DNA of 64,000 nt, taken from NCBI RefSeq assembly GCF_031755915.1, contig NC_083390.1, forward strand, positions 15,841,001 through 15,905,000, given 5' to 3'. Both the position numbers and the translations under genes were made by a program. The DNA comes from Ziziphus jujuba (lineage: Eukaryota; Streptophyta; Magnoliopsida; Rosales; Rhamnaceae). The notes beneath the pieces were generated by a model. The model ran no database searches. It saw only the letters and a list, made by a program, of their open reading frames with translations, and was not told where the DNA came from. Below are positions 12,487-24,364 of this stretch, in pieces (within the stretch, counting starts at the first letter, position 1; each line of letters starts with the position of its first letter).

Positions 12487-13540
12487 CTGAAACTTTTTGA
12501 AGCAGCAGGGCTATGATTTTGGCTGCACATGGCTATATATATATATATATATATATGTGGAGGCATAACATATATATATATATATATATGTGGAGGCATA
12601 ACATATACAGCAAATAGTTAACTCATAACACTGGTCGTTTGTAGTTGATTTGGTTTTTGTTTTTTGCTTTTGTTTTTTTTTTTTTTTTGTTTTGTTTTTT
12701 TTTTTTTTTGTTGGGGGGGGGTAACTTTGTAGTTAATTTGTTTAATAGCTTTGTTTCTGTCATATTTTATAATTGTTCTGTTTTATACTTGTTTCATGTA
12801 AGTTTGTGTATTTAAAATCCAGTAGGAAATTCAATGGCTACAATTCTGTTTTATACTTGTTTCATGTAAATTTATGTATTTAAAATCCAGTAAGAAATTC
12901 AATGGCTACAAGAAAAAATTAAAAATCTGTTTGTAGCAAAAACGTTTACAGTGACTAGGAGCTCATTTCCTGCACCATATCTGAATCACTTTCCAGTCCC
13001 TAACAGCTTTTAGAAAATTCCAAATTGGTGCTGCTTTATTACCTTCACCCATGAAAAATCAAAGTCGAGATCCAAAAATCATTACTGTACTAAAAAATAA
13101 TCAAATGAATCAGGTTTACAAGAAAAAAAAAAACAGCAAACTCCAGAAGAGATTATTGAGATGCAGTTCATTCCGTATTTCAATGAATACCCAAGTCATG
13201 TAACGGAAACTGGGTACTAAAGCCTCTGTAAATACCCCTGGAAGGAAAATAAATGGTGATCGTAGGAATAAAAAACATAGCGATTTAAAACAGATCATTA
13301 GCTGCTCTTAACTTCTGCTTACTATTTGACCAACGTTCTAAAACATTGTCAATTTCACAAAAAAAAAAGCTCCCAAACTGATTCAGATAATTAGCTGCAA
13401 AGTGTGCAGAAAGAATTGCATACTGAAATCCAATAAAATAGAACTTGGTTCTACAAACTGAATAAAGAATTTGTCATTCTTTGCAAGATTATGATCACAA
13501 AATATACATTCCGTTGACAATTCAACAGAGTTTGAACAAC
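12487..13540. repeat. Intergenic with local tandem duplications
   Basis: Contains two short units of (TA)n plus TGTGGAGGCATAACA at about 12535-12605. It also holds a two-copy tandem repeat of a 68-base unit at 12776-12911, with the copies differing at only a few bases. T-rich runs lie at about 12670-12710, ending in a run of Gs (12713-12720). No gene is seen. Confidence 0.75.
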
Positions 13541-13577
13541 CAAATACGGCTAAACCATTTCAATTGGAGGTGCAACT

Positions 13578-13754
13578 TCAAACCAAGAGCCTTAACAACA
13601 CCCTCAAAGTTGGGGAAGAGAGTGGGACGAAGCCATTGAGGGAGAGGAGGTGGGAAAGCCTGGTGGCGTAGTTGGGAGGCGTCTTGAATGCCACCATTGG
13701 CTTGGTGGAGTGGGCCAGAGCCGGTGGTTCATGCATGGCCATTGTCATGGTGTC
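13578..13754 (-). pseudogene. Uroporphyrinogen-III synthase-like N-terminal fragment
   Basis: Reading on the minus strand gives a fragment with VAFKTPPNYATRLSHLLSL followed by NGFVPLSSPTL. This resembles the start of plant uroporphyrinogen-III synthase (tetrapyrrole pathway, plastid), in which a V-x-F-T-x-P-x-NYA-x-L motif leads into a G-x-x-P-x-x-x-P-T segment. The frame stops soon after, and the rest of the enzyme is not found downstream (13000-13570 has no matching frame). At the 5' side, the fragment is cut by a small hAT element at 13755-14183, and the minus-strand sequence resumes past it. I judge it a broken copy. The identification rests on memory of the family. Confidence 0.45.
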
Positions 13755-14183
13755 TAGGAATGTCAACGGAACACCGCGAGCTGGTTTTTAAAATCTCATC
13801 CTCTTCCTGCGGAGAATTTTTTATCCTGTTTCCACAGTTTTCTTCATTTCTTTAGAGGAGGAATGGGGATAAAAAATTTTCAATCGAAGACGGATCATGG
13901 TAGTTTTACCCGCTTTTTTTTTTTTAATCATTCGTATAATGTTTTTCGAAAAATTTATATAATTTTTTTTTTATGAATAAAATATTAATAAAATAATTAA
14001 AAAGCAACAAATATATAATAAAATACATCAACATAATGTTGGCAGCCAATGTTGAGAACTTATTATTAATGCTTGTAAAAAACAGAAGAAAATGGTGTTT
14101 TACCTAAATAAAATTACAAAAATAAATAAATAAATAAATATATATACCGGTCCCGGCTGCCTGTCGGTGGCAATTGCCATTCC
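13755..14183 (-). mobile_element. Non-autonomous hAT element (third member of the family in this window)
   Basis: The left end starts TAGGAATGTCAACGG and the right end reads GGCAATTGCCATTCC, matching the inverted ends of the two larger hAT elements at 51860-56323 and 56660-60575. The left subterminal part (CTGGTTTTTAAAATCTCATCC, then the CTTTAGAGG segment) follows the same order as the 3' subterminal region of the larger members. The left flank is ATGGTGTC and the right flank begins TGGTGTC, so seven of eight bases of a hAT-type 8-bp target duplication remain. The last one or two terminal bases seem lost. No transposase is encoded. It splits the uroporphyrinogen-III-synthase-like fragment. 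Confidence 0.72.
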
Positions 14184-14543
14184 TGGTGTCCGTGGGAGAC
14201 TTTTCTTGCCATCGTTACTGCATGATATTTTTATTATTTAAAATTTCATTTTTTATATTATTTTAAAAAATAAGTTTTTTACTTTAATTTTTAATTGGAC
14301 TTAATACATAGAAAATGCGGGATCTCAAACTTTGAGAAATTCCATTTTCAGTCACTATCTTGTCTTGGATTACAATTCATTACAAACACAAAACGAAAAA
14401 AATAAATAAATAATACAGAAAAAAGAAAAATAAAAAATTTACACAACTGGAAAAAAGAAAAAGAAAAAAAAAATCATGAGCACTTGGAAGATGAAACAAA
14501 TCAGTTAAGAGCTTTTGCTTATGATTGAACGCTGCAATATTCC

Positions 14544-17500
14544 TCAGTCTTGATCATGGGATATAGTAAAATCAGGCACCTCTTCTATATTCTCTGCAGG
14601 CTAATGGGGATTTTCAAAGGAGAGATTAGTTGGGCAAAAATAAGTAGAGGTTGAAAGCCAATATATATATATATATAAGTACCTGCCACATTTGCAGTAG
14701 ACGCCATAGCAAAAAATCAATGATCATAACCAAGCAAAAAAGCTTCCCTGCCCATGCTCCACATGAAAGATACCTATTCCATATTCTATGTAATTAGCAA
14801 CTTTTCCATACTCTAGCATCAAGATAAATGGATCAGGAAATTTATGTGACCAAGGGTATTATGAAATGAGGAAATAAGATGCCATCCAGATTATTTTGTT
14901 TTGAATTGTACAGGTAGTGATCATAATAAAAAAAAATCCATATACAAGAGATAGTTCCCGTAATAGAGATCTATTTGAGCATCTAACTTTCAATAGCCTA
15001 CCGCGAAAGTCGTTCTAGAAGATTTTGATTTGAGCATTTCAAAGCACGATCGTACACAATCTCTGTCCTTTTGGCAACATCATGCCAATTGTAGAGTTCT
15101 TTCATCTAGAAGCAATTATAGAATCAACGAGAGTATAAATAACCAGTGTTCAAGTAGTTGACACATTCATAAAGATTTATTTATACCATAAAATATACTC
15201 ACACGGTTGTGCATGATTTGCGGATCAATCTTGGGAAGTATAGATATTGCCTTCTTGATTGCTTGTACCATATCATCAGGATCTGGTTCAGCTAGTACAA
15301 TCATATCATCTGGTAGAACCTACAGCCAGTCAGAGGATTAGCTAAATAAACTATGTAAGGACATTCCTGGATGTTATGTTATTTTAAGAAACATATAATT
15401 TCCACAAAGTTGAACGTAAAGTAGCAAATTTATATTGTTAACAAGTTAAGAGGAGAATTTTTCATATTACACACCTCTGGGACACCTCCTACGCGTGTAC
15501 TAACAGTCAACAATCCACAACTAGCAGCCTCTAATATGGCTATGCAAAAGGCCTCTGTCAAAGAACTGCAACAGGCAATAAACTACATAAGACAAGGATC
15601 CAACAGAAATCAAAACCCTGAAACAACCATGTCTTGGTACAAAAGAATTCATTCATGTATGCATTTGAGATTACAACAGACAAAATTATAAGGTATCCCA
15701 TATATAAGTACCTGTTTAAGAATATATGGCCAGAAATAAGGACAGATCGCACTTGGGCATGTGGTACAGCACCCAACATTTCAACTCGATCTTGAAGAGA
15801 ATGTTTCTCCCTCATCTCTTCTAGCCGCACACGTTTAGGTCCATCTCCCCCAACAATGAAACGAACCTTATCATACATTTCTGAATGAGATGAGAAGCCA
15901 TGAAAATTACGACATCCCATGATGTTAATAAATTAAAGTATCCTGAATCATTCTTTTCTTTAGTAACAAGGAGAGCGTCTTCATCAGGCTATATACATGC
16001 TATCACTGAAAGATATGAATATATCAAGAGAACATCAACGTCCACCATAAGCAGTTTGAAAACCTTAAGAAATGCAATCTTTCATAAAATTTTCAACTAG
16101 ACAAACAGAAGCATAGAAGCAAAAGCTAAATTGCAAACAGAGCATGTTGCAACAAGTAAACAAATCTCTAACAATAAGCACAAATCCACAAGTATATAAT
16201 ACCTGATTAATCAATATAACGAAAGAAATCAATTTAGAGTATCAATTTTCTTATATCCATACCTAACATTCAAACTTCCTTGCTTTCTTGTTCAAATAAA
16301 TTTTGGTACCTCATGTAACTTTAATACAATATAATAAAGGCTGTTACCTTAAAATTACCATCCTATAGCTTAAAAACATTTAATGACATAAAACATATGA
16401 CCTCCACACATGATTTGCAAAAGATTGAAAGCATATTTCATTCTGAGTCCACATCAAGGAAGATAACAAAACATACACTATACGTCAATAAGTGTCAATC
16501 AAAATTGCATAAGCAATATGGTGCTTCATAACTCACGTTGGGATATAGACGGCAGACTTCAGGAATAACTTCAACCAGCAGATCTGCACCCTTCCGGTAA
16601 ACCAATCTACTTATAACGATGATAATAATTTCATTACCACTTGGTCTCTGTGGAGCAGGCTTGAACATTGCTGTATCAACAGCATTAGGTATTACAAAAA
16701 CCTTTTCTGGTGGCAAACCTGATCGTAGCACCGTGTTTTCTTTACTTGTATGAGAGACACAGATGGCCTGACTTACATCCGCTAAAGTAAACTGCAATAC
16801 CTTGTTCATGTGGATGCTCCCCACGTCGGCAAAACCATAGAGTGAATGATCAGTAAACACAACCTTATACCCCATAGTTCGAGCATGCATCAATGCTTCA
16901 TGACAAAGTGTTGAGAAAGCTTGATGCCCATGTACCAACGATATCTTTTCTCGAATAAGGATAGTCCTTATAATCGGTAGAGTCCCATAGAAAGTTGGTA
17001 ATGTATTCTGCATAAGGAAGGGTTTCCATGGTACATAGTAAACTTTCAGTCCACCAGTCATATACCTCACCCCAGAACGAGTTCCATAAGCATGAGTCAT
17101 AACCACCACCTGAACAATCCGACAAATATTAGGTCCATAAATATCATCTTTTTGGAAGCCGTTATGGGGACCTCAATCTGATTGTGAGTCACATAAACAG
17201 CAAGCTGCCACATCCATTTGGTTTTCATAGCGAAGCAATAAAAAATTGAAAAGACAGTAAGCAAGTCCAAAATTATTCTTTCAACGCACTAAACTACAAA
17301 CAAGTACCTACATCATATACACAAGAATGTGTGCAAATACACAGACAAATTACTTGTATACTTAAACAGAATAAAAGCACTCAGCACGTAAACAAACTGA
17401 AAGATCTTGTCTATTCTCTGACCTTGTGACCAAGCTTCAGCAGGCATTGAGAGAGATAGTAGATGTGATTTTCCACGCCACCAAAGTTGGGGTAGAAAAA

Positions 17501-17545
17501 ATCAGAGACCATCAGAATTCTATGCCTTTTCTTCTGGTCACCCAT
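14544..17545 (-). CDS. PIGA: PIG-A, catalytic subunit of GPI-GlcNAc transferase (eight exons)
   Basis: Phosphatidylinositol N-acetylglucosaminyltransferase subunit A (SETH2 in Arabidopsis), an ER-membrane GT4 glycosyltransferase. It moves GlcNAc from UDP-GlcNAc to phosphatidylinositol in the first step of GPI-anchor synthesis. Exons in transcript order: 17545-17423, 17109-16537, 15866-15712, 15565-15475, 15319-15203, 15105-15002, 14773-14683 and 14600-14544, giving 436 residues with all phases consistent. Landmarks are [16 protein letters not shown] (about residues 12-27), [50 protein letters not shown], and the catalytic E-x7-E pair at 288/296 in [16 protein letters not shown]-terminal membrane helix ([17 protein letters not shown]) falls in exon 7. 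The ATG at 17545 gives the usual N-terminus. 5' leader sequence probably extends to about 18160 across a leader intron. Length and motifs look intact. Confidence 0.95.
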
Positions 17546-18310
17546 TAGATTATCCCAACAGCCTTCAAACAGAGTTTTGTTTACAACTTTTCCATTAAAT
17601 CTTAGCTCTAGTTATCTGGTTTTCCAGAAAGCAACAAATAATAGTCAGTTAGGTTTGAATAAATCCCAAGTTTCTTGTTACCAAAATGTAAAGAGTCAGA
17701 AATTAAAGTCAATCCTAAGTTTCTTGGATCCAAACACACACAAATAGTCAAAAAATGGAAAACTGGAAAACTGCAACAAGCAATACAGAGGGAGGACACA
17801 ACGTTTTGATGAATACAACAATTGAAAATCAATGGCTTTTACCAAATTCTACTGCATTAATTTCCATACAGATCATGGTAGATACTATATTCAATTCTAT
17901 AAAATAAAATAAAAATAAATAAAACAAGCAAACAAACAAAATAAATACCTTCAAGGAAAAGACAGAGGAGGATTAATCAAGTAAAAGGGTTTGAGAAGTA
18001 GAATTGGGAGATTAGGTGTCGATGCAGGTAAGGGAAGGCTCTGGTTATCAATCAGCTTTGCTGTCGCTGAATTAACTGGTGAACAAAAAGGCTAAGTATT
18101 ATCTAGAGTGGCCGGACAAGCAGAGAAGACGGCCGGAGATGGTGAGGCCGCTGGATTAATGTGGATCAACGGGCAAGGTGAGAGGTAGTGATGCTATGCG
18201 AACTACCACATGGAGATTCAACAATTTTGCGTTTTATATTTTATTTCCACAATTAACACTTTTTGGCACAAATGGAAACGAAAGGCTATACAAAACTTTC
18301 CAAAAACAAG
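17546..18310 (-). promoter_or_regulatory. 5' leader and promoter region of PIG-A
   Basis: No coding sequence is recognised. The stretch 17950-18170 is more GC-rich than its surroundings and reads like an untranslated first exon, with an acceptor-like site between it and the start codon. A leader intron is therefore likely but its borders are not certain. The inverted-repeat right arm begins at about 18311. Confidence 0.4.
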
Positions 18311-19802
18311 GTTTTTTTGTTTTTGTTTTTAATCATTCTAAGCAACAACTGAAAAAAACCTAAAGATAAAAGATGTATAAAAACATTTAAAATAAAAGTA
18401 TATGGTCTCACCTTTGATGTGCAATATTGTATTGAAATATATTGTATTGAAATGTATTATATTGAAGTAGATTAGAATCAATTGTATTAGAATGTTTAGT
18501 GTTTAATGCTTTACAGTTTATATTTATTAAAATAAACAAATCCATATTTAATAATATCCAAATCTATATATTTTATCATTACAAATAATTATATATATAT
18601 ATATATATTATTAATAATATAATTACAGTCCTATTTATTATTTATATAAGCTTTTATTAATAATTCCTTATTTTTTGGTAAAGTTTTTTGATAATTTCAT
18701 GGTGTTCGATTTTAGCAACACAACAAAAAAAAAAAAAAAAAAAAAAAAAAAACAAAACAAAACAAAAGCTTCATAAGGTATTCGATGGTTGAAGCCTATT
18801 TTTGCCTAAGAAAAACAAAACGTACAAGAACGAAACTTCTTGTATGATTAAGGTTTTTTGCAACAGCTCACTAAACTCATGATGTTTACTCTAAGCCTAT
18901 TGAATTTTTGTTTAATTTGCATCTTGTTGTAGATTCTTTTAGATTTATTATTTAGAGCATACAATTTTATTTATAACATCTATTATAATATTTATATAAA
19001 TTTTTTCATTGGTAACACTCCATAAAATTGAATCTATTTCTATCATTTTTAAAGGACATCGAAAAAATATACTACAGAAAAAATAAACATAGAGTAAAGA
19101 ATAAACATCTAATGTATATATTAACATAATTTATTTTTAAACTAATTATCAGCCAAGAAGACATATATGAAGTTCTAATTTTTACAATTATATGGATTAC
19201 GACCAAAAAGACAAATTAAAGGAACTAAATAGCAGAAACAAACAGGTATAAAGATTATTAGAATTGTATGTGAAATTTTTGCTACCCATTCAGAAAAGCA
19301 ATAGTTGCAGGTCACAACTATTGGCTACAAAAAATATATATATATAAATAAATAAATAAATAAAATAATACACATACAATAATAAAGCAACATAATACAA
19401 TAATCCTGGTGACACAAGAATTTATTACTAAATTTGGTTCCTAATGCCAATAGCAGAATAGTGGATACAAGATTTTCTTACTCAATTTGGTTGCTACTTT
19501 TGGTTAATTATTCCTATTAAGAGAATACTTGAGCACTATCAGTCTTATAATTGAATCTATGGCAGAACAGAAACAAGTGAGTGGTCCAATAGCATGTTAA
19601 GCTTAGAGATAAAAAAGTGGAACACGTAATAGCAAATATGCAACACACTTATGGTTCACCCAATTATTGATCATATTTTTCACATTCAAAATGTTTATCA
19701 ATTTTAATAACAGCACTCAGGTCCAATTATTGACCATGTTCACATTTTTTTTTTTTGTTGATTTTAATTCCTTTTATAGCTTCAAAAATTGTTCAAAACT
19801 AT
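18311..19802 (-). repeat. Long inverted repeat, right arm
   Basis: Reverse complement of 1739-3572, about 1.49 kb long. It lacks the local duplications present in the left arm, and part of the central region is diverged or deleted. The match ends sharply on one side near 18312, beside GTTTTTTTGTTTTTG. It ends on the other side near 19802, beside GTTCAAAACTATT. A poly-A run lies at about 18727-18751 and an (AT)n run at 18592-18607. Traces of the same Myb/SANT-like frame are present on the minus strand at about 18880-18960. Confidence 0.8.
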
Positions 19803-19940
19803 TATCCATGGAGACACTTACTGTTCATTAACATGGACAAGAATTATGTAATATTGAATAGGCCATAATCAAAATAGCTTGTCAAATTATATAAAATTTT
19901 AGGTTTGAAATCGCTACCAACAATAAGAAAAAGTGGTCTT

Positions 19941-20977
19941 TTAAAAAAAAAAAAAAACACACACACACACACACACACACAGAGTCATCACCCGTCGGTG
20001 GTAGCCTTGATAAGATATTCCGTGTTGTTGAACTGTTGGTTCAACAATATCTGTTTTGCGTTCAAGTTTTTGTCTTTTTGGACTTGGTTCCATCTTATAT
20101 TCCAATCCCCAATTCATTTGTGGAATATACCAAAAGTATGGGTCACAAAAACAACTTTGCTCTTCACACCACCCTGATTTGACGCTATTTTCCCAACAAC
20201 AATTTGTGCACCCAAAATCTGCCTCCACAGCTCCAAACAGATCATCACCACCATAAATACCAGTAGAGTTATTTCTAAAACCATACCCAGAAGGCAAACT
20301 TGGATGCTCACATTCCTGATCTAACTCCAAAAGCATATCAGACGAAAACCCATCTAATCTTTCTTCTTCATTATCTTCACTGCAATGTTGAATTTCTTTG
20401 CCCTTCTTCATCCAAGCAAAATCCATCTGATTATTACCACCATTAACGCTACTACCACTACTAGAGGAGGTATTTCCAACACCATACTCAAAGGGGACAC
20501 TTGGTTGCTCAGAAGAAGTTTCTTGATCCAACATATTGAGAATGTGAGACCAAAACCCATCTAATCTTTCTTCTTTTTCTCCTTCATGATTTTCTTCTTT
20601 TTTAACCTGAATTTCTTTTCCGTTGCTCATCTTCAAGGACTCATCGATTTTTTGATCCAAAAATCAGAATTTTCCAGCTTGGTAAAATCATCAGTTTGAA
20701 GTAGTTCCATCTTCTTATCGGATGGAAAGTGAAGCTGATCAGAATTAGAGAGGTTGTTCAGATTATTCTTCTGATTAATGGGTTTGTGTTTGTTAATAGC
20801 ATGATAGTACTTGGAGAGTGTAGAATTGGCTTTGGCAGAGTCGTCTGGCCAAACCTCCATACTTCCGTCAGACCCAAAAATCACCATGAAAACATCAACA
20901 CCACACAAGATAGAAAGCTCGGAGGCTGTCTTTTTCAGAGTAGCTTTCCTGTTCTTTTCAGAGGTTGACGAAGCCAT
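19941..20977 (-). pseudogene. Type I MADS-box transcription factor gene with a frameshift
   Basis: The protein starts MASSTSEKNRKATLKK (ATG at 20977) and continues ASELSILCGVDVFMVIFGSD and EVWPDD, the core of a type I (M-type, M-beta or M-gamma-like) MADS DNA-binding domain. The first basic residues of a standard MADS box (GRxKI) are absent, as in some M-type members. The first frame breaks at about 20645 in SDFWIKKSMSP and stops. The adjacent frame carries on from QKIDESLKMSNG through an acidic, Asn/Ser-rich C-terminal region to TAA at 19941-19943. The shift falls between a T5 and an A6 run, so it may be a one-base indel or a sequence error. Repeated segments in the tail (EERLDGFWSHIL and EERLDGFSSDML) show an internal duplication. 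The last codons run through a (CA)n tract (19958-19981). No intron is required. A (CT)n run sits in the leader at 20984-21013. Confidence 0.72.
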
Positions 20978-20979
20978 TG

Positions 20980-21015
<36 letters not shown>

Positions 21016-21046
21016 GCTGTTTGGTTTCTTTGACAGCAACTTGCAA

Positions 21047-21664
21047 CGGTAACTTTCTTTACCACTACTGAATACACTGCTCCCTCTTTAGTTTATTTAT
21101 AGACACGCGTTTTGTTTCTTTGCGAGTTTAACTGGCAATTTTGAAAAGTCAACTTTTTTTTTTCTAACTTTATAATTTCATTATATATTCTAACAATAAA
21201 AAGATTTTTTTCTTAAAATTTTAGACAAAATTTTGCTTGAGAAAATAGTTTAGAAAGAGGTAAAATTGAAAATAAGAACGAAATTTAAAATTTTTTAAAT
21301 ATATATTTTTTAAAATTTCACCAATATATATATGTATATATATTTTTTTTTCAGAAAATGTTATTTGCCTACCTATCCGCTAAATTTGGAGGACATGGAA
21401 ATGTATGCTGACATGGAAACTCGTGACCTCGTATTTCACTTCTTCTCTGTAGTTGTTTTGTTTTGTTGACATTTTATCTCTCTTCTTCTGGCTTGCTTAA
21501 CTTTCAGTTCTGAAGCTTCTTCTTCGGCACAGTACACTAATAAACCCAGGTGTTTCCCTCGCGGATTTTTTTTTCTTTTTTTCTTTGAAATTTCGATATT
21601 TTATCCTTTTTTATTGTATTATTATTTATTATTTTTTTTGTGGATTTTGTGCGGTAATAATTTC
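21047..21664. promoter_or_regulatory. Shared upstream region of the MADS gene and PAP copy B
   Basis: The MADS gene (minus) and PAP copy B (plus) are divergent, so this stretch is probably a two-way promoter region. No motif can be named with confidence. The sequence around 21480-21560 is more GC-balanced and may be the first untranslated exon of the PAP gene, followed by a leader intron that reaches to about 22382. Confidence 0.35.
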
Positions 21665-22275
21665 TGGGTAAATGGTTATGTTGAGTATCTGTATTTGAAG
21701 GTATTAGAGCTTTGGTTATTGCTTTTGAACCCCATATGACTATGTACTTAATCTTCTTGGTGTTTGGTCGGTTTAATTGCTACTTTTTTTTGTTTTTTTG
21801 GTTTAAACTATTGTGCTTTTGGAGCTTTGATATTTATTGGTTAAATGTTTATGTTGAGAGCATTTGAAAGAATTAGAGTTTCTTTGATTGCTTTGGAAAA
21901 CTCATATGACTATGTGCTTAAGCTTCTTTGCATTGGATCGGTTTAATTGAACTTTTTTTCAACTATTTTATGCCTTTGGAGCTTTGATATTTGTTGGTCT
22001 AAAATTTTATGTTGTGCACTTGAAGGAATTAGATTTTTTTTTTATTATTGCTTTTGACCCTCGTACGACTATGTGCTTAAGCTTCTCTGTCTTGGGTTGG
22101 TTTAATTGCAACTTTTTTTTTTTCAACTATTTCATGCTTTTGGAGATTTAATATTTGTTGGTGAAATGTTTATGTTGAGCATTTGAAGGATTAGAGTTTC
22201 TTTGATTGTTTTTGAACCTTATATGACCATGTGCTTAAGCTTCTCTGTTTGGGTCGGTTTAATTGCAACTTCTTC
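21665..22275 (+). repeat. Four-unit tandem repeat (about 157-172 bp) in the PAP leader
   Basis: Four successive, diverged copies of one unit start near 21675, 21847, 22004 and 22168. Each has the same order of words: TTATGTTGAG, a GAAGGAATTAGAG-like word, TTGATTGCTTTTGAAC, ATATGACTATGTGCTTAAGCTTCT, GGTCGGTTTAATTGCAACTTTT, and TGCTTTTGGAGCTTTGATATTTGTTGG. The last unit is truncated before the poly-C tract. The array lies in the probable 5' leader intron of PAP copy B. Confidence 0.85.
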
Positions 22276-22382
22276 TCCCGCGCGCGCCGCCCACACCCCC
22301 CCCCCCCCCCCCTCCCCTCTCTCTTTTTGGATATTTATTTTCAAGATTCTAAATTTTGGAGTTGCTTGCTGGTTTAATTTAG
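22276..22382. repeat. CpG-rich and 17-base poly-C tract before the PAP start
   Basis: A short CG-alternating run (22277-22290) is followed by 17 consecutive cytosines at 22296-22312 and a CT-rich stretch. This is unusual for such AT-rich DNA. The sequence GGTTTAATTTAG just before the ATG at 22383 could be a 3' splice site of a leader intron. Confidence 0.6.
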
Positions 22383-24330
22383 ATGCTGGGTAATGTTGGG
22401 ATGAGAAGAGTAAAGCTGAAGTTGGTAATTCTGTTGGTTCTTCTTGCAATCCTTAAAGAGGTGAGGTCTCATGGAGAGCAGCCTCTTTCGAGAATCGCCA
22501 TTGATAAGGCGGCCTTTGCTCTTCATGACCTTGCTTATGTTAAAGCCTCTCCTACTATTCTTGGAGCAAGAGTAAGTTTTTTGAATTGATTCTGTATTTG
22601 ATGAATCTTTTTCTCATTATCCATGCACTCATTCAAAGGGAAGTTTGTAATATTTGCCTCATTCCGGTATTTAACTCTGGATCATATTTTGACGATGTCC
22701 TATTTTTCATCCATTCAGTGTCCTAAAAAGCATGAAGAATATAGGTCTACTTTGGAGCTCATCAATTTGATTCAATGTTTTTAGGGGGAAACAGCAGAAT
22801 GGGTGACACTGGAATTTGGTACCTCTAACCCATCTATTGATGATTGGATTGGAGTATTTTCTCCTGCTAATTTCAGGTAGTAAAGACCTTGTATTCTGAA
22901 TTTTCTTAAATTTGGCTTCATTCAACATTTAGCATTTTGTGTGATTTTCTTTGAATATTTTCCTGGTTCTCTGTCTTGTGACTGATATTTATCTGGTTCC
23001 TTATGTTTTTTCCTAAATTAATCTGATTGGAAGTCTTTCAATTTTTAACAAAATATATTTAACCTTTCCTAGCGCCACCACCTGCTATGGGGAAAATCCA
23101 AGAGTTAACCCACTGTTTTTGTGTTCAGCGCCTATCAAGGTTTATGCTTTGCTATCGCCACAATTTTTCTATGCATTGATTATTAAGCTGCCTTTCTTTG
23201 AAATCTAGAAACAGCTAAAAAAGTGACACAATTGTCATTCTTCTCTTCCAGTATCAGTATGCAAATTACTCCAGTCCTGAGTACAAGGTCACAGGAAAAG
23301 GGTTGTTGCAGCTTCAGCTGATTAATCAAAGATCAGACTTCTCCTTTGCTCTATTTTCTGGTGGTTTGTCAAATGTATGGCTGTAGCAGGCATGATACTA
23401 TTATCTCGATGGTCATTTGCTAACTTCTCTCATGAACCATACTAGTAGAGATTCAGTAGTTATGCATTGGGTGCATTGTTTTTGTTTTTGGAATTGCATT
23501 GGTTTTTTTTTTTTATTTTTTTTTTATGAAATTCAATTCGTTTATTGCAGACTATATAAAAAATGTCTTGGGTAATTATTGCACGTACGGAGAAAAACTG
23601 AAAAAGCAAATTTACTCAAAGTTGCAATATATACTACTGTGTCAACATCAAATTTAGGAGTTTGCTTCACCAAATATTTTCCTGTGCTTTACCACGAACT
23701 AGCTAGTAACTCTGTTGCATGCTTATGATCTAGCTGGCATATATGTATCATGTTCTATTTTCCTAGTTGGTTTTTCAGGTTTTCACGTTTAAAAATAAAG
23801 TATTAATCTGAAATGTATGGATGTTTCTGTAACTGAGCCTTTGATTAACCTCGTTCCTCTTTTTTCCTCCTTGTTTGGATAATAGCCAAAGCTGATGGCA
23901 CTGTCAAATCATGTAGCTTTCTCTAATCCAAATGCACCAGTTTATCCGCGAATAGCTCAAGGAAAACTATGGAATGAAGTAAAGTTTCCTCCTTGTATCA
24001 TATTCTTAAATCTGAATTTTTATTATATTCCTTTGACTTATATCTCGATTCCAAACTGCTCAATTGATCATAAATTTATTCTTGTCATGAAGTTCTTTCC
24101 TTTGGCATTCCAGCTGGTATTCCTTTATCAACATTTATTATGCTTACAATTTTCAAGCAATAATGTAATTATGAATTTACTCTCAGATGACTGTTACATG
24201 GACAAGTGGATATGGAATCGATGAAGCAGAACCTTTTGTTGAGTGGGGTCCAAAAGGGGGAGACTCTATACGTTCCCCAGCTGGGACTCTGACTTTTGAC
24301 CGTACTAGCATGTGTGGTGTGTAACTCCTG

Positions 24331-24364
<34 letters not shown>

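Noticed and set aside
14998..15000. In-frame TAG at the end of PIG-A exon 6, which looks like an early stop
   Set aside because: The bases form a GT-AG donor context (CG-GTAGGC). Splicing to 14773 restores the expected [12 protein letters not shown] sequence and the normal C-terminus, so the stop lies in an intron.
19905..20311. Plus- and minus-strand small open frames near the MADS gene 3' end
   Set aside because: They are shadows of the MADS tail and of the (CA)n tract.
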